Both the position numbers and the translations under genes were made by a program. The notes under the pieces were generated by a model, which ran no database searches, was not told where the DNA came from, and was given only the letters and a program-made list of their open reading frames with translations. Shown here in pieces: positions 35,567 through 46,797 of a stretch of 64,000 nucleotides of DNA (positions are counted from its first letter, which is position 1; every line of letters starts with the position of its first letter). This DNA comes from Adenophora triphylla var. japonica (lineage: Eukaryota > Streptophyta > Magnoliopsida > Asterales > Campanulaceae), in contig JAFEMH010005389.1 of the NCBI GenBank assembly GCA_022495995.1, positions 62,001 to 126,000 on the forward strand. Direction: 5' to 3'.

Positions 35567-36777
35567 GGTAATTTTAGTATATAAATATTAATAAGTTAAT
35601 CATGTGATTTTGGAATGGAGTTTGTAAGTGATTATATTTATGTAGTTGACCTGACTATTTGTAACTTCTACTGATGTAGTTAATATCAAGTATTGGATTC
35701 AGAATTTCTACTGTGAAAGACTTGATGTTACGCTACAAAGGTAAGACACTCTCTCTCTCTCTCTCATTTCCCATTAGTTACAGTTTTACTGTAATTGGTA
35801 ATAATCCACTTCACTTGGCACTAAATTAATTATTTTGGTCTATTCCACTTCACTTGGCACAGTTTTTTTTATCAATTAGAGTAATGAACAAGTCTTAATG
35901 AAAAATTTAATAGTCTTAAGTAAGTACAATATGTCACAGTAAGGATTATGAAACTAAGGTAGCTTTGTAAAATCTTCCACTCATTATATATGTTTTTCTA
36001 TTTCTTTAATTTTATTATTTTTGATGTTTGTTTTTCTGAAACTATCAGTTTTATTGTGCTACTACTGCTGATGAGTTAATTTAAGAATTTTAAGTCTGGT
36101 GATTAAAAAGAATCTAGATGGCGGAAAGATATGTTTTTACAATTTTTAAAAAGAATTTGGGCACCAAATAAATGTTTATGTTCAATGCTCATTTTATTTT
36201 TCTTTTTGATTTGGTTGCAGTTGTGGAAAAGATTGATAAAATATCAAATGAGACCAAATTCCATGACATGGGCATGCTTGAGTAAAGGGTTAGCTGCGGA
36301 GAAGGTTCTTTCAACAATGTTGGACATGGTGACATACCCGTTTTCATGATGTGTATTGGAGAAGCAGATAAAATATTTTTTATTTTTGTATATATCTAAT
36401 AGAATTTAGATGACTTATTTATTTATAGGATTATGTTATGAATTTTCCATGGTGACATACCGTCTTTAGTGTGTAGCTATGAGATGGTTGGGTATATATT
36501 TCACTTCTTATAATTTCTAAAACTATGTTGACTTGAGAAGAGTAGAAGTATTCTTTGAATTTTGTGGAAAATTGACATCTCCATGATGTTGTACTGCAGA
36601 TAGTGTCTGCTCCTTGAAATGGAAAAAAATTCAATTTCTTACTAAAGAATTTCTCTCTCTCCCAAAATGATCGTCTCACTTTTTTATTGTTGGATATAAA
36701 CCTAACATATTGTTTTCGTTTATTTAAATGAAATTACAGATTATAACAATAAGTAATAATAAGGGTTAATATGTCCG
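35567..36777 (+). other. Helitron 3' non-coding region
   Basis: About 1.2 kb between the helicase stop and the 3' terminus. AT-rich, with a short CT repeat at 35,749-35,764. No captured gene fragment could be recognised. Confidence 0.55.
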
Positions 36778-36803
36778 ACGAATCACGACGGGTTACTCAC
36801 TAG
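36774..36803 (+). other. Helitron 3' terminus (hairpin + CTAG)
   Basis: CCGACG, a short loop, and CGACGG form a 6-bp stem with one A-A mismatch (36,775-36,791), followed by GTTACTCACTAG and then T. Plant Helitrons end in a GC-rich hairpin 10-12 bases before CTRR and insert next to T, so the position and form fit. The mismatch is compatible with age. Confidence 0.72.
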
Positions 36804-38153
36804 TTACGTTTAAACATCATATTCACTTACATGATGAACATAATTTTACTATGCATGCTAGTATAGTACTTCCCATGTTCCACTTCCTCTGTCCCACTTT
36901 AAATTGCAATAATTTTTATGGCATGGTAATTAATAAAAAGTGAGGTAGGAGAGATGTGTTGTAAATATGAAAATTAAAATAGAAAAGAGAATGAGTGAGA
37001 GTAATAGTAAAGATCTTTTGCCATTTTAGGTAGTCCAATTTAAGGTGGGGAGGAGAAAGTATTTAGGGCTGAAAACCCTATGGCCATTGGGCGACATATC
37101 AAACTTATAAATACTCACGCGAGATTCAAAATTGCACAGTAACTCACGCTCACACATTACTCATACTCGTCGCTCTTATATCCAAAGGTATAAAACTAAA
37201 ATTACTTTTATACATTATGGTATACGAGTATTTTTTTTTCACAAATTTTCACTTTTAATATATATATATATATATATATATTATTTTTTATTAAAGAATC
37301 TGCTCTTATATCTATCGATATAAGAATAGAATTTCTCTTACAACTTAAAACTCTAAAAAGCACTCTTATACCTAACTAAACAAATACATGAAATTGAAGG
37401 TGAAAGTAGAAAATTATGACGATTTTCATGAAAATTCACATCATTTTAGATGTAACTTGTCAAATCAACAAATTGTAAAAAAAAAAAAAAAAAAAAAAGG
37501 AGGTTGAGAAATACTTACATGAAGAACGAACACAATAGGCTGGTTGGTGGAGGCGCTTGTAAGACCGATAAATTAGAATATTTCGAGTGATGACGACGAA
37601 CTGCGGAAGAAGAATCACAAACCACGCAGAAGATATTGCCGGGAGAAAGATAGCATGGGAATAGGGGATTTTGTTTGGCTGAGTGAAAGATTTTGAGGTT
37701 CTATAAAATTTTGATCTGAACTTTTATTTTAGTATAGGTTTTTGAATTTCACTTAAAATTGTATGAAGAAAGATTTAGGCCCTCGTGAAATTAATTAGAG
37801 TATTTAATCAATGTGAAGCGATGTTTTCTATTTAAATTCCTCTATCTTCCTTTAAGAAAAGGAAATGTAACAAAAGTTATAAAAAAGTTTTATAATGTTT
37901 CATAAGTTATTTTTCATATTGTATTATTAATTTGTATTATTCTATAATAATATTGCATACAAAATAATGTATAATACTGCATATTTATATAATAAAGCAT
38001 TGATGATAACAAGTGGCGTCGGCGATCGTTGATCGGATTCTGGCGACCGTTAATTGAATTTCGGCGAGTTTTCGATGATCGACGACCGTTGCCGTTGAGA
38101 ATATTGTATCATAATTTTTAAATATTGCATATAGAATGCAGTATAAAATAATA
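36804..38153. other. Intergenic spacer, no gene seen
   Basis: AT-rich. It contains a degraded Stowaway-like piece (about 36,883-37,060), a (TA)n run at 37,258-37,281 and an A run at 37,477-37,499. No supported coding region. Confidence 0.55.
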
Positions 38154-38440
38154 CTCCCTCCGTCCCACGTGATTGCAAACTAACTTTTTGGGTGTGGAAA
38201 TTAAGGAAAAGTGATGTAAGAAAGAGAAAAAGTTAAATGTTGTGAGTATGAAAAATTAAATAGGAGAGAGAATGAGTGGAAGGAATAGTGAGGAGAGAGA
38301 ATGTTGTGAGTGTAAAAGTGAAGTAGAAGAGAGAATGAGTTGGTGAAATAGTGAATATTTTTTGCCATTTTAGAAAGTTTGCATTTACGTGAAACGGATC
38401 AAAATAGAAATAAATTTGCATTCACGTGGGATGGATGGAG
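38154..38440. mobile_element. Stowaway MITE
   Basis: 287 bp between TA dinucleotides, with inverted ends CTCCCTCCGTCCCACGTG and CACGTGGGATGGATGGAG. Non-coding Tc1/mariner-type MITE about 300 bp upstream of the DUF3527 leader. Confidence 0.92.
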
Positions 38441-38639
38441 TAATCTTTAAGAACTTAAGGACAAGTTAAATTAATGAGTAAATTGAGGGTAAATGATTTA
38501 TCAAAAAAGGAACTTGTGAAGAAAATTTTCTTAAGAAAATAGGGAAAATAAAATAAAAGATGCAAAAGGTGTGCTTTTACCATAAGAATCCAATAAAAAA
38601 GCTTAAAAACAGAGACGAGATCGAAACGACCCCATTAAG

Positions 38640-39077
38640 TGGGTCCCACTAATCGGCTCTATGACGTACCCGCGAATATCTCCCCCTTTTCTAGCCGTCC
38701 GATGACAACGATCGCCACTCTCTAATTTTAATACTCTCTTCTCTTCTGACAGTGTACTGTGTAAACAAGTGAGAGCTCCTCTCCAGCCAACGAAACAGAC
38801 ACACACAAACACACAGTCTCTCTCTCTTCCTTTCACACAGTATTCTGTGTGTGTAAAAGTCTTGAGGTTTTGGGATTTGTGGAATAAGGGCAATTAGAGA
38901 AATATTGATCTCTCTTCTCTGTGTTTTTGGGTTTCCTTTGAGAGAAGAAAAAGGGCAAACTTTTTCATCTCTTTGATTGGCTGCCGACACCGTTTATTGT
39001 TCGTCTTCAGCACCCATTTTTGCAGTGATTTCAAAGGTTGAAGATTTTTTTCTGCATTTTTGAGATTTATTCCTTGG
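38640..39077 (+). promoter_or_regulatory. Promoter and 5' leader exon of the DUF3527 gene
   Basis: GC-richer DNA with a CT-rich leader (CACACAGTCTCTCTCTCTTCC at about 38,802-38,829) ends at a strong splice donor TTGG|GTAAGG (39,077/39,078). The next + strand acceptor with a fitting exon is TTTTTTACAG at 46,712, just before the DUF3527 start codon. A leader intron is inferred; the transcription start is not defined. Confidence 0.5.
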
Positions 39078-40403
39078 GTAAGGACTCTGTTTTTGGTTAG
39101 CGTTTGATTTTTTTTTTTGATTTGTTGTGTTGTATGGAAATGAAAGGTTGGGTCTTTATGTTTATCAAAGTTCTGTTTGGCTGCTGTGTGATTATATTTG
39201 CGTTTACAGTAGAAATCTTGGATATTCCTTCTCCAGATAGCATTTTTCAACTTTATTTTATAAATCAACTAAATTTTGGGTTCTTTTCCTTCCAGAAAGA
39301 TAATCCCACTTGTTTATTTGTAAATTAATTGAACTTTGGCCAAGAATTTAGGAAAAAATAATGATCCCAATGAAATTATAAAATTTGTTACTGATACACC
39401 ATTATGAATATTTCCAATAACAATTTTTAGACTTTCGGACCATTAAATTATGGGTGAAAAGTTCAATCAAACTTGCCAATAAAAAAAATGGGACTTTGTT
39501 TTCGGAACGGAGGGAGTATAGTATATCCTTGTGAAGTTGAATCACTACTTGGATCTAAGTTTACTTTTGGGGCTACTTTTTTGAATGTGATTTTAGGTGT
39601 AATGGAGCGTGTGTCCTTTGTGTATGTGTGTGAGAGCAATAAAATTAGTTTGATTATGGAGCAAGGGGTAAAAGGGAAAGTTGAGGAAGAAAGGGAGAAT
39701 CTGGTGGAGGCCCTATCCTTTTCTCTCTTTTCATTCTCTTTTTGCTTTATTTATTTTTACTCCTCCCTTTTAAAGGTCAATATTCAAAAATGTTTGAATT
39801 ATTATTGAGTTTTGCTTTTGATTAGCTGGAAATTTTTGTATGTACTGTAATTTCAAGATTTGATGTGGACTGCCCAATTTGCGTAATCTTCGACACTCAT
39901 ATGAATGAGTTCTTGAGGACCACACAATTCTATCGTCATGTTACTTCTGTGTACTCTTTAGATTGTCCATATGCTGTTACAGTATAACGTTCGGATAACC
40001 AATTTGAATTTTTTTTGATAGTGTATTGATGTTATTTGTTAACATCTAGCTGAGGAAGGAAATTTTGGACCACAAAAAACTGCAGATTCTGTCTATGGCT
40101 ATCTTTAATTTCTGATAGGCAAAGTGAATTTTTTAACCTTGTAGTGAAGTTATTTGTTTGTTATACATCACATATCTAGCTTAGCGAGGAAGAAGTTGTT
40201 AGGTATGTTTGTATGGTTGATCGTTGTAGGTCTTAATTAGCCAGTTATTAGTAATCCCTTCCCTTTTGGGATGATCCAAAATAAGCGGCCACTTTCACTT
40301 TTTGGAATATTAGAATGAATTTTGTCCACAAGTTTTTTGAGTATTTAAAGCATTTATCTACTATTTTAGAGTCAAATCGGTTTACTATATTCTGTGTGTT
40401 AAG

Positions 40404-41259
40404 TGTTGGAAATGGATAACGGAAAGTTAAGTTTAACTTAACGTTGATCTAGTTTCTAACGGAAGTTCGTTATGTGTTAACGGAACTAGTTACAAATGGT
40501 AATCTACATTTGTTGTAGATTATATATAACTCATTTAATGTCTCAAAACCATTTCCGTGTGAATGAGAAATTAATGACAAATGATTTGTAACTTAAATAT
40601 TGGGTCAAAGTGTGATTTGGGTTGGTCCCAAAATTGGTGTGGACTTGTTGTGGCTAAAAGGGCTGACGAGCAGGCTGAAGAAGCTTCTGCACGGCCGTGC
40701 GAGTGCCAGACACGGCCGTGCACCGCGCCTTGCCTCGCCACTCGACCGTGCCGAGCCACGAACTCGACCGTGCATATTGCCTCGCACGGCCGTGCAGCTC
40801 ATCGGGACACGGCCGCAGCAAGCAAGTGCTGTTATACCCGAAAAGTTGTGACTTTTCAAAGGAAAAGCCACCAAACCCTTTGACTCTCTTTATATACTTC
40901 CCTCCGAATTTCAATTCACTTACACAGTCATTTGAGCCTCCCTACCCTCTAGTAAGATAGATTAACATACCCAAATCATTGCATATTGTTGCATTCAATC
41001 CTTCAAAGTCCAAAGTTCAAAACAAAGTGTTGTTCGTTAGAGTAATTGATTTGGAGTGCTCCTATTATTTACTTGTAAGTCGTTTTATCTTACTAGAAGA
41101 TTGCCATATAAACCGTAAGCACTGTGCGGCAATAACTTCTTACAGAGATTGTATCTAATACAAGACTTGACTTGTTTTATTGTTCTTTCAATCTCCGTTA
41201 TCTTTTTCTGTTAAGTTTCTATTTGAGTTCTTGAGAAGCCTACACAATTTTGTCCAACA
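40404..41259 (+). repeat. 5' LTR of the intronic copia element
   Basis: 856 bp. Six CACGGCCGTG-type palindromes at 40,690-40,817 are followed by a TATATA box at 40,890, ending TTTGTCCAACA at 41,259. Confidence 0.95.
40689..40817 (+). promoter_or_regulatory. Phased palindrome block and TATA region of the copia LTR
   Basis: CACGGCCGTG or its variants start at 40,690, 40,711, 40,741 (CTCGACCGTG), 40,763 (CTCGACCGTG), 40,785 and 40,808; spacings 21, 30, 22, 22, 23 bp. The TATA box follows at 40,890. In the 3' LTR the sites start at 45,729, 45,752, 45,782, 45,804, 45,826 and 45,848. The regular phasing suggests protein binding on one face of the helix. Confidence 0.8.
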
Positions 41260-41300
41260 ATCGTAAGAAGTTATTTGCGCTTCTTTAAGATCTTCAAGAG

Positions 41301-42039
41301 ATGGCAAATGAGAAAGACGTCTCCTCATCCAGTCAAGGGAATGTTACGCCTCCTTCTCAAGGTGACGCTACATTCAACCATGTTGCACCCGCTACTACAC
41401 CATCTCACTCCTGGCTCATGGTAAGAAACCTCCTTCGGTGAAACCTCAAGGGTTGCACCTCTTAATGCTCTCCCTCCGTATCACGTGTTCGTACATGCGG
41501 AAAGACCGGTATTCTTACCGGGATGAACTTTAAGAGGTGGCAACGTAAAATGTTAGTCTATTTGACAACATTAAAATTGGTGCATTTTCTTTGGGAATAT
41601 CCACCATTGATATCCGACGAGGATGAATCCAAAGCAAAGAATGATTTGGATACATGGAATCACAAATGATTTCTTGTGTCGCAATTATATTCTTAATGGC
41701 TTGGATTATGCACAATACAAAGTGTGTTGTGGCATAAAGACCGCGAGAGAACTTTGGGACTTTCTCGAGATGCACAATACTATGTGTATTGTGACTAAAA
41801 GACCGCAAGTAAACTTGGTGGAAAGAAGTACCGGAAACAAGAGAAAGAACACCGGGAAAGTGAAGAGGACCGCCAAGAAGGTTAAAGGTAGTTGTTTTAA
41901 TTGCGGCAAACCCGGGCATATGGCTAGGGAATATCGACATCCTAGAATCAACAACCAAGGTGAAAACCCTCTTCAAGCCAATGTGAATGAAGATAGAAAT
42001 GTTCCATTGAACTTCGAGCAACTTAGTCTATCGGGATAA
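41301..42039 (+). pseudogene. Gag of the intronic copia element
   Basis: ATG at 41,301 (MANEKDVSS) opens a Ser/Pro-rich start. Frameshifts and stops follow, then NYILNGLDYAQYKV, ARELWDFLEM, a basic segment and a zinc knuckle CFNCGKPGHMAREY, and a stop at 42,039. The last zinc ligand, normally Cys, is Tyr, so RNA binding would be impaired. The middle of the capsid region appears deleted, since ELWDFLEM runs almost directly to the basic segment. Confidence 0.75.
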
Positions 42040-42599
42040 GTTTTGAACTGACCAAATGTGGTTATTGTGTTAGTAAAGGATACCTTGTCAAGGACTCCTT
42101 AACTTGAATTGTAAATGTTTTATCCGCCTAAGTGCGAAGAATAAAATTTCAAATTTTATTTACTTGGTTTGAAGTGTTCCAATTGTTATGACGTGTTCAA
42201 TTAGGTCGTGTAAATTTAAATTCACTAAGTCGACGAGTTAATTTAAAATTACTACCTAAGATGAAGTTTGATTCGTAAATCAATTGTGATTTCTTTTGTA
42301 GAAATCAGTTCAAACCAGAGATAGTAAATAGATAGTTCATTACTTCTATTTATGATTGCATTTGATAATGCAAAGTTCATCTTTTGGAAAAGTAAAAGTA
42401 AAACCTTAAAGTTTTAAGTAAACAATAAGGTTTGTGATTCATCTTAATTAACAATTAAGAATTTCGTAGTGATAGAAGTGGTTAGTATGTAGTACCGTTT
42501 GAAAATAATTGTTGGGACGCTAACACTTATTTATCAAATGAATGCTTCTTACACACTCAAATCAATTGAATCACAGAAAAAAGGAAAGATAGAACTTTT

Positions 42600-44905
42600 A
42601 AAGGAGATGGTGAACTCCTTATTGATAAGTTCCGTCTTATGTGGGTATACCTAGCAAAGGTAGAAATATCTAAACCTAAGGAGGTTAAGATAGGACCCAA
42701 AACCATGGATTACGTTTCCATTGGCAATACGGTATTCTTCGAAACAAAATGATTGAAGAGACCAAGGTTGAAGAGACCTCACTTGAACATAGTTATGACT
42801 ATGTTGTCAGGAGATAACATGGTTATTACAATTAAATGACTTCACATAAAAGGAAAGTATTAAATATGAATTAGGATATTCATAAAATATTTGATATGTG
42901 GAGGTACACCTCAAGTGTGGGGGTACAAGCTAAATACATAAGTTCTATTGATATGAACTTCTAGTATTAATGTAAACCGTTAAACCGTTAATGATTAAAA
43001 GAATGGATCCTTAGAAAGGAAATATTCAATGATGACGAATTATGAAATATTCATAAGCCGTTTTATAAATACCTCAAATGTGGGGGTATTTGGCTAAAGT
43101 AGAAATACTTAAGCAAGACACGTTATATTCTTTGAGAATATATTTCCTTGAAATGATAGGAAATTTTAGAAACTATGGTGGTCTTCTTAATAAGAAGAAG
43201 AACCAAGATGTAGTTGGAGGACAAAAGTTACTAATTCTTTGGTTCTAAATTCTCTAAGATGGAAAATAAATTAAAACTGTTAAATAATTGATAATGCTTA
43301 ATAATGCATCCTATTCTATTTTGGAAGATGGTCGATCTTCCTACGCGAACCGTTGGGTTGCAAAACTAGATGTGCCAAGGATGAAACCTTTAAATATTAG
43401 ACTACAAAACGGTCCATCTCAAGTAGAAGATGAAGGACCTAGACTTAGTAAAAGGGCAAGAGTGGAAAAGTCTTTTGGTCCCGATTTTCTATCATTTATG
43501 TTGGAAAACGAACCAAGAATCAAGTATGGAAAGCGTTATCTCGGTCCTGATAGTTCGTTACGAAAGAGGCTATTAACAATGAGACAAAATCCATAATGCT
43601 TCGGGAATTGGTAGATTTCTCCAAGTTGCAAACCATTAGGTTGCAATTGGATTCTTAAAAGAAAGTATAAAGCCTATGGATCTGCTGATAAGTATAAAGT
43701 CGTGCTAGTTGTCAAAAGGACATTATGATTCATGCAAGATTATCCCACCGACACAACAGAGCGTTCTATGTCGCACAACCGTGTTGGATCTACTTGTGTA
43801 TTCATATGGACTAAAACAAGCAACTAACTAGTGGCATGAGAAGTTCGATAGAACTATGTTATCAAATGGATTCAAGATCAATGAATGTGACAAATGTGTC
43901 TACATTAAAGGAACATCTGAATCATTCGTTATTGTTTGTCTTTATGTAGACGACATGCTCATAATGGAAAGTAATCATGATTTGATCATGAATACCAAAA
44001 GCATGTTAAAGAAGAACTTTGACATGAAAGACATGGGGTTAGCTGATGTAATATTAGGGATAAAGATCTCTAGAACATCTGAAGGATTAGTTCTTTCACA
44101 ATCCCATTACCTAGAGAATGTTCTTCGAAAATTCAATATCTTTGATGACCCTCCGGCTAAGACACCTGTAGACTTGGCTCTACATTTAGCCAAGAACAAA
44201 GGGGAACCAGTTTCTCAACTGGAATATGCAAGAATAATTGGCAGTCTGATGTACTTAACGAATTGTACTCGCCCGGACATATCGCATATTCAAGTAAGCA
44301 AACTAAGTAGGTTCACAAGCAATCCTAGTACTCGATCATCGAAAGCACTAATGAAAGTACTAAGATATTTAAAGTATACATTAAACCATGGGATACTTTA
44401 CAATAAATATCCAAATATTAGAAGGATACTTGCGATGCCAATGGATATCGACACGAAAGACTCTAAGTCCACAAGTGGATATGTATTCACAATAGGTGGA
44501 GGAGCAAGGTCATGGAAATCCTCCAAACAAACATGTATAGCCGTATCCACGATGGAATCTCGAGTTTATAGCTTTGGATAAAGCCGGGGAAGAAGCAGAA
44601 TGGCTTAAGAACTTCCCGGAGGATATTCCTTGTTGGAACAAACTCCGTGCTCGCTGATAGTCAATCGAATTGGAAGGGCAATGAATAGTATGCATAATGG
44701 TAAATCTAGACAGATTCGTCGTAGACACAATACTATTAGACAGTTGATCAAGAATGGCGTTATCACTATTGATTATGTGAAATCATGTGATAACCTAGTT
44801 GATCCGTTTACCAAAGGTATAAATCGAGATCAACTGTATAAACTGTTAAGGGGAATGGGTTTAAAACCCACAACAAAAGAACTTATAGCGGACACTCAAC
44901 CTTGA
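42600..44905 (+). pseudogene. Pol remnants of the intronic copia element
   Basis: Short integrase C-terminal pieces (LAKVEISKPKEVKIGPKT at 42,650; RLSKRARVEKSFGPDFLS at 43,440) precede the RT palm (CLYVDDMLIM at about 43,940; GLADVILGIKI; LEYARIIGSLMYLTN) and RNase H remnants (STSGYVFTIGGG; CIAVSTMES; LVDPFTKGI), with the end near 44,905. The integrase catalytic core could not be found, so about 1 kb is lost or unrecognisable between 42,040 and 43,280. Confidence 0.8.
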
Positions 44906-45442
44906 GAAATGGAGATCCCAGGCCCTTGGTTCAATGAGACAACCAAGTTATAAGTTCTAGTAGAATTACTTGGAAACAACTCGGTTTATTAACCTGGAGA
45001 TGTTGAATACTCATTCCCAGAACATCCAAGTATTAGCACATGCAGCAGTGGTAAGGATAAGTTGAGAAAACTTTTAATGATTTCTATACCTACGGGTGGA
45101 GTAGTGCATGATACTCCTTATAGTGAGAATTACCTATATAAGCGAGAGGTAATTAGGCCGCCTCTAATTGAACGCTTATGAATGAGATACGATCCAGGGC
45201 CAAAATGGACAAAACGTGAGAACAACAATTGTTAGAGCTGTTATTATGTGAGTATTATTGTCTTGGTATACACCCGACAGTCACTGGTTCAAAGCGACTC
45301 GCTACCAAATGGCTAGTATATCCGATAATATTTCACTAGGGAGGATTCAAGGCCACAAGCTATCTATCCCGAGGTAATAATAGTTCGCCGGAACTTTGGA
45401 CGAATTTGCATACATGCATTAATTGTCATTCATGTGGAGGAT

Positions 45443-46297
45443 TGTTGGAAATGGATAACGGAAAGTTAAGTTTAACTTAACGTTGATCTAGTTTCTAACG
45501 GAAGTTCGTTATGTGTTAACGGAACTAGTTACAAATGGTAATCTACATTTGTTGTAGATTATATATAACTCATTTAATGTCTCAAAACCATTTCCGTGTG
45601 AATGAAAAATTAATGACAAATGATTTGTAACTTAAATATTGGGTCAAAGTGTGATTTGGGTTGGTCCCAAAATTGGTGTGGACTTGTTGTGGCTAAAAGG
45701 GCTGACGAGCAGGCTGAAGAAGCTTCTGCACGGCCGTGCGAGTGCCTAGGACACGGTCGTGCACCGTGCCTTGCCTTGCCACTCGACCGTGCTGAGCCAT
45801 GAACTCGACCGTGCATATTGCCTTGCACGGCCGTGCAGTTCATTGGACACGGCCGTGCAAGTGCTGTTATACCCGAAAAGTTGTGACTTTTCAAAGGAAA
45901 AGCCACCAAACCCTTTGACTCTCTTTATATACTTCCCTCCGAATTTCAATTCACTTACACAGTCATTTGAGCCTCCATACCCTCTAGTAAGATAGATTAA
46001 CATACCCAAATCATTGCATATTGTTGCATTCAATCCTTCAAAGTCCAAAGTTCAAAACAAAGTGTTGTTCGTTAGAGTAATTGATTTGGAGTGCTCCTAT
46101 CATTTACTTGTAAGTCGTTTTATCTTACTAGAAGATTGCCATATAAACCGTAAGCACCTGTGCGGGGCAATAACTTCTTACGGAGATTGTATTTAATACA
46201 AGACTCGACTTGTTTTATTGTTCTTTCAATCTCCGTTATCTTTTTCTGTTAAGTTTCTATTTGAGTTCTTGAAAAGCCTACACAATTTTGTCCAACA
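45443..46297 (+). repeat. 3' LTR of the intronic copia element
   Basis: 855 bp copy of 40,404-41,259, preceded by the purine-rich ATGTGGAGGAT, a plausible polypurine tract. TATA box near 45,926. Within the palindrome block this copy differs from the 5' LTR by about eight C-to-T changes, nearly all at CpG. Confidence 0.95.
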
Positions 46298-46797
46298 TTA
46301 AGTCAAATGTTGCTCTTATTTGAATAAGAGGGAGTATTGAATGGTCTGAGACAATGGGTGAAACTTTGAGCAGTAGATTTTGGTAGGAATATTAAAGTCC
46401 CGTGAAGAGTTGATGGTAAGATTTTCCAGAAATATTGTTTGATGACTCTGAACGGTTGATTTTCCGGAAATATTTGTGTGATGAGTGTAACAGAATGTAT
46501 GTGAGTAACCCAATAATATTTTCACTTTTTGGATGTATGGACAGGTAGACAATATGCACATGTATTCTTTTTCACTTACAATCTGGTGCTGGCCTTTTAC
46601 ATTTGGAATTGCCATCTAGTGCCGTAGTTCCAAGACAACGTCACCTGCATTAAATGCATATGAACCCCATATTTAATTCTATTTTAATTCTCTTATTGGC
46701 CCTTTTTTACAGTCAGAAGGATTACTATCATTTATCATAGTTGCAAGCTTTCACGAGCCCGTGGATCTGGAAAAAGAAGTTGGGATGAAGTGCACAG

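Larger units (their letters stand above)
9476..36803 (+). mobile_element. Decayed Helitron containing nested retrotransposons
   Basis: Pieces of one RepHel-type protein lie in order on the + strand: end of the Rep domain (9.49-10.26 kb), a short continuation (26.40-26.49 kb) and the Pif1-like helicase (33.33-35.57 kb), followed by a Helitron-type 3' end at 36,803. The 16 kb gypsy element and its GTAAG duplication lie exactly between the first two pieces. Helitrons move by rolling-circle replication. The 5' terminus is not visible; it lies left of the copia element or outside the window, so the start given is only where Helitron sequence becomes recognisable. Confidence 0.65.
40404..46297 (+). 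mobile_element. Ty1/copia retrotransposon in the DUF3527 leader intron
   Basis: 5894 bp, ends TGTTGGA...TCCAACA, exact target duplication TTAAG (40,399-40,403 and 46,298-46,302), LTRs of 856 and 855 bp. Gag with a zinc knuckle and pol in the order integrase remnant, RT, RNase H place it in Ty1/copia; I do not assign a lineage. The coding part is heavily decayed, yet the LTRs remain similar; many of the differences are C-to-T changes in the palindrome block. It lies in the same direction as the host gene. Confidence 0.93.
39078..46712 (+). other. Leader intron of the DUF3527 gene (7.6 kb)
   Basis: Bounded by GTAAGG and TTTTTTACAG. It contains the 5.9 kb copia element (40,404-46,297). The flanks of that element (CCCTTTTGGGATGATCC at 40,260 and GAATAAGAGGGAG at 46,321) look like the two halves of an old Stowaway MITE, so the retroelement probably landed in it. 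The rest is AT-rich non-coding DNA. Confidence 0.5.

Noticed and set aside
36129..36349. Possible captured gene fragment near the Helitron 3' end
   Set aside because: The 72-residue frame has no family I recognise and no splice structure.
40581..40960. Overlapping frames rich in Arg, His and Pro on both strands of the copia LTR
   Set aside because: They follow from the GC-rich palindrome block in the LTR and include no known domain.
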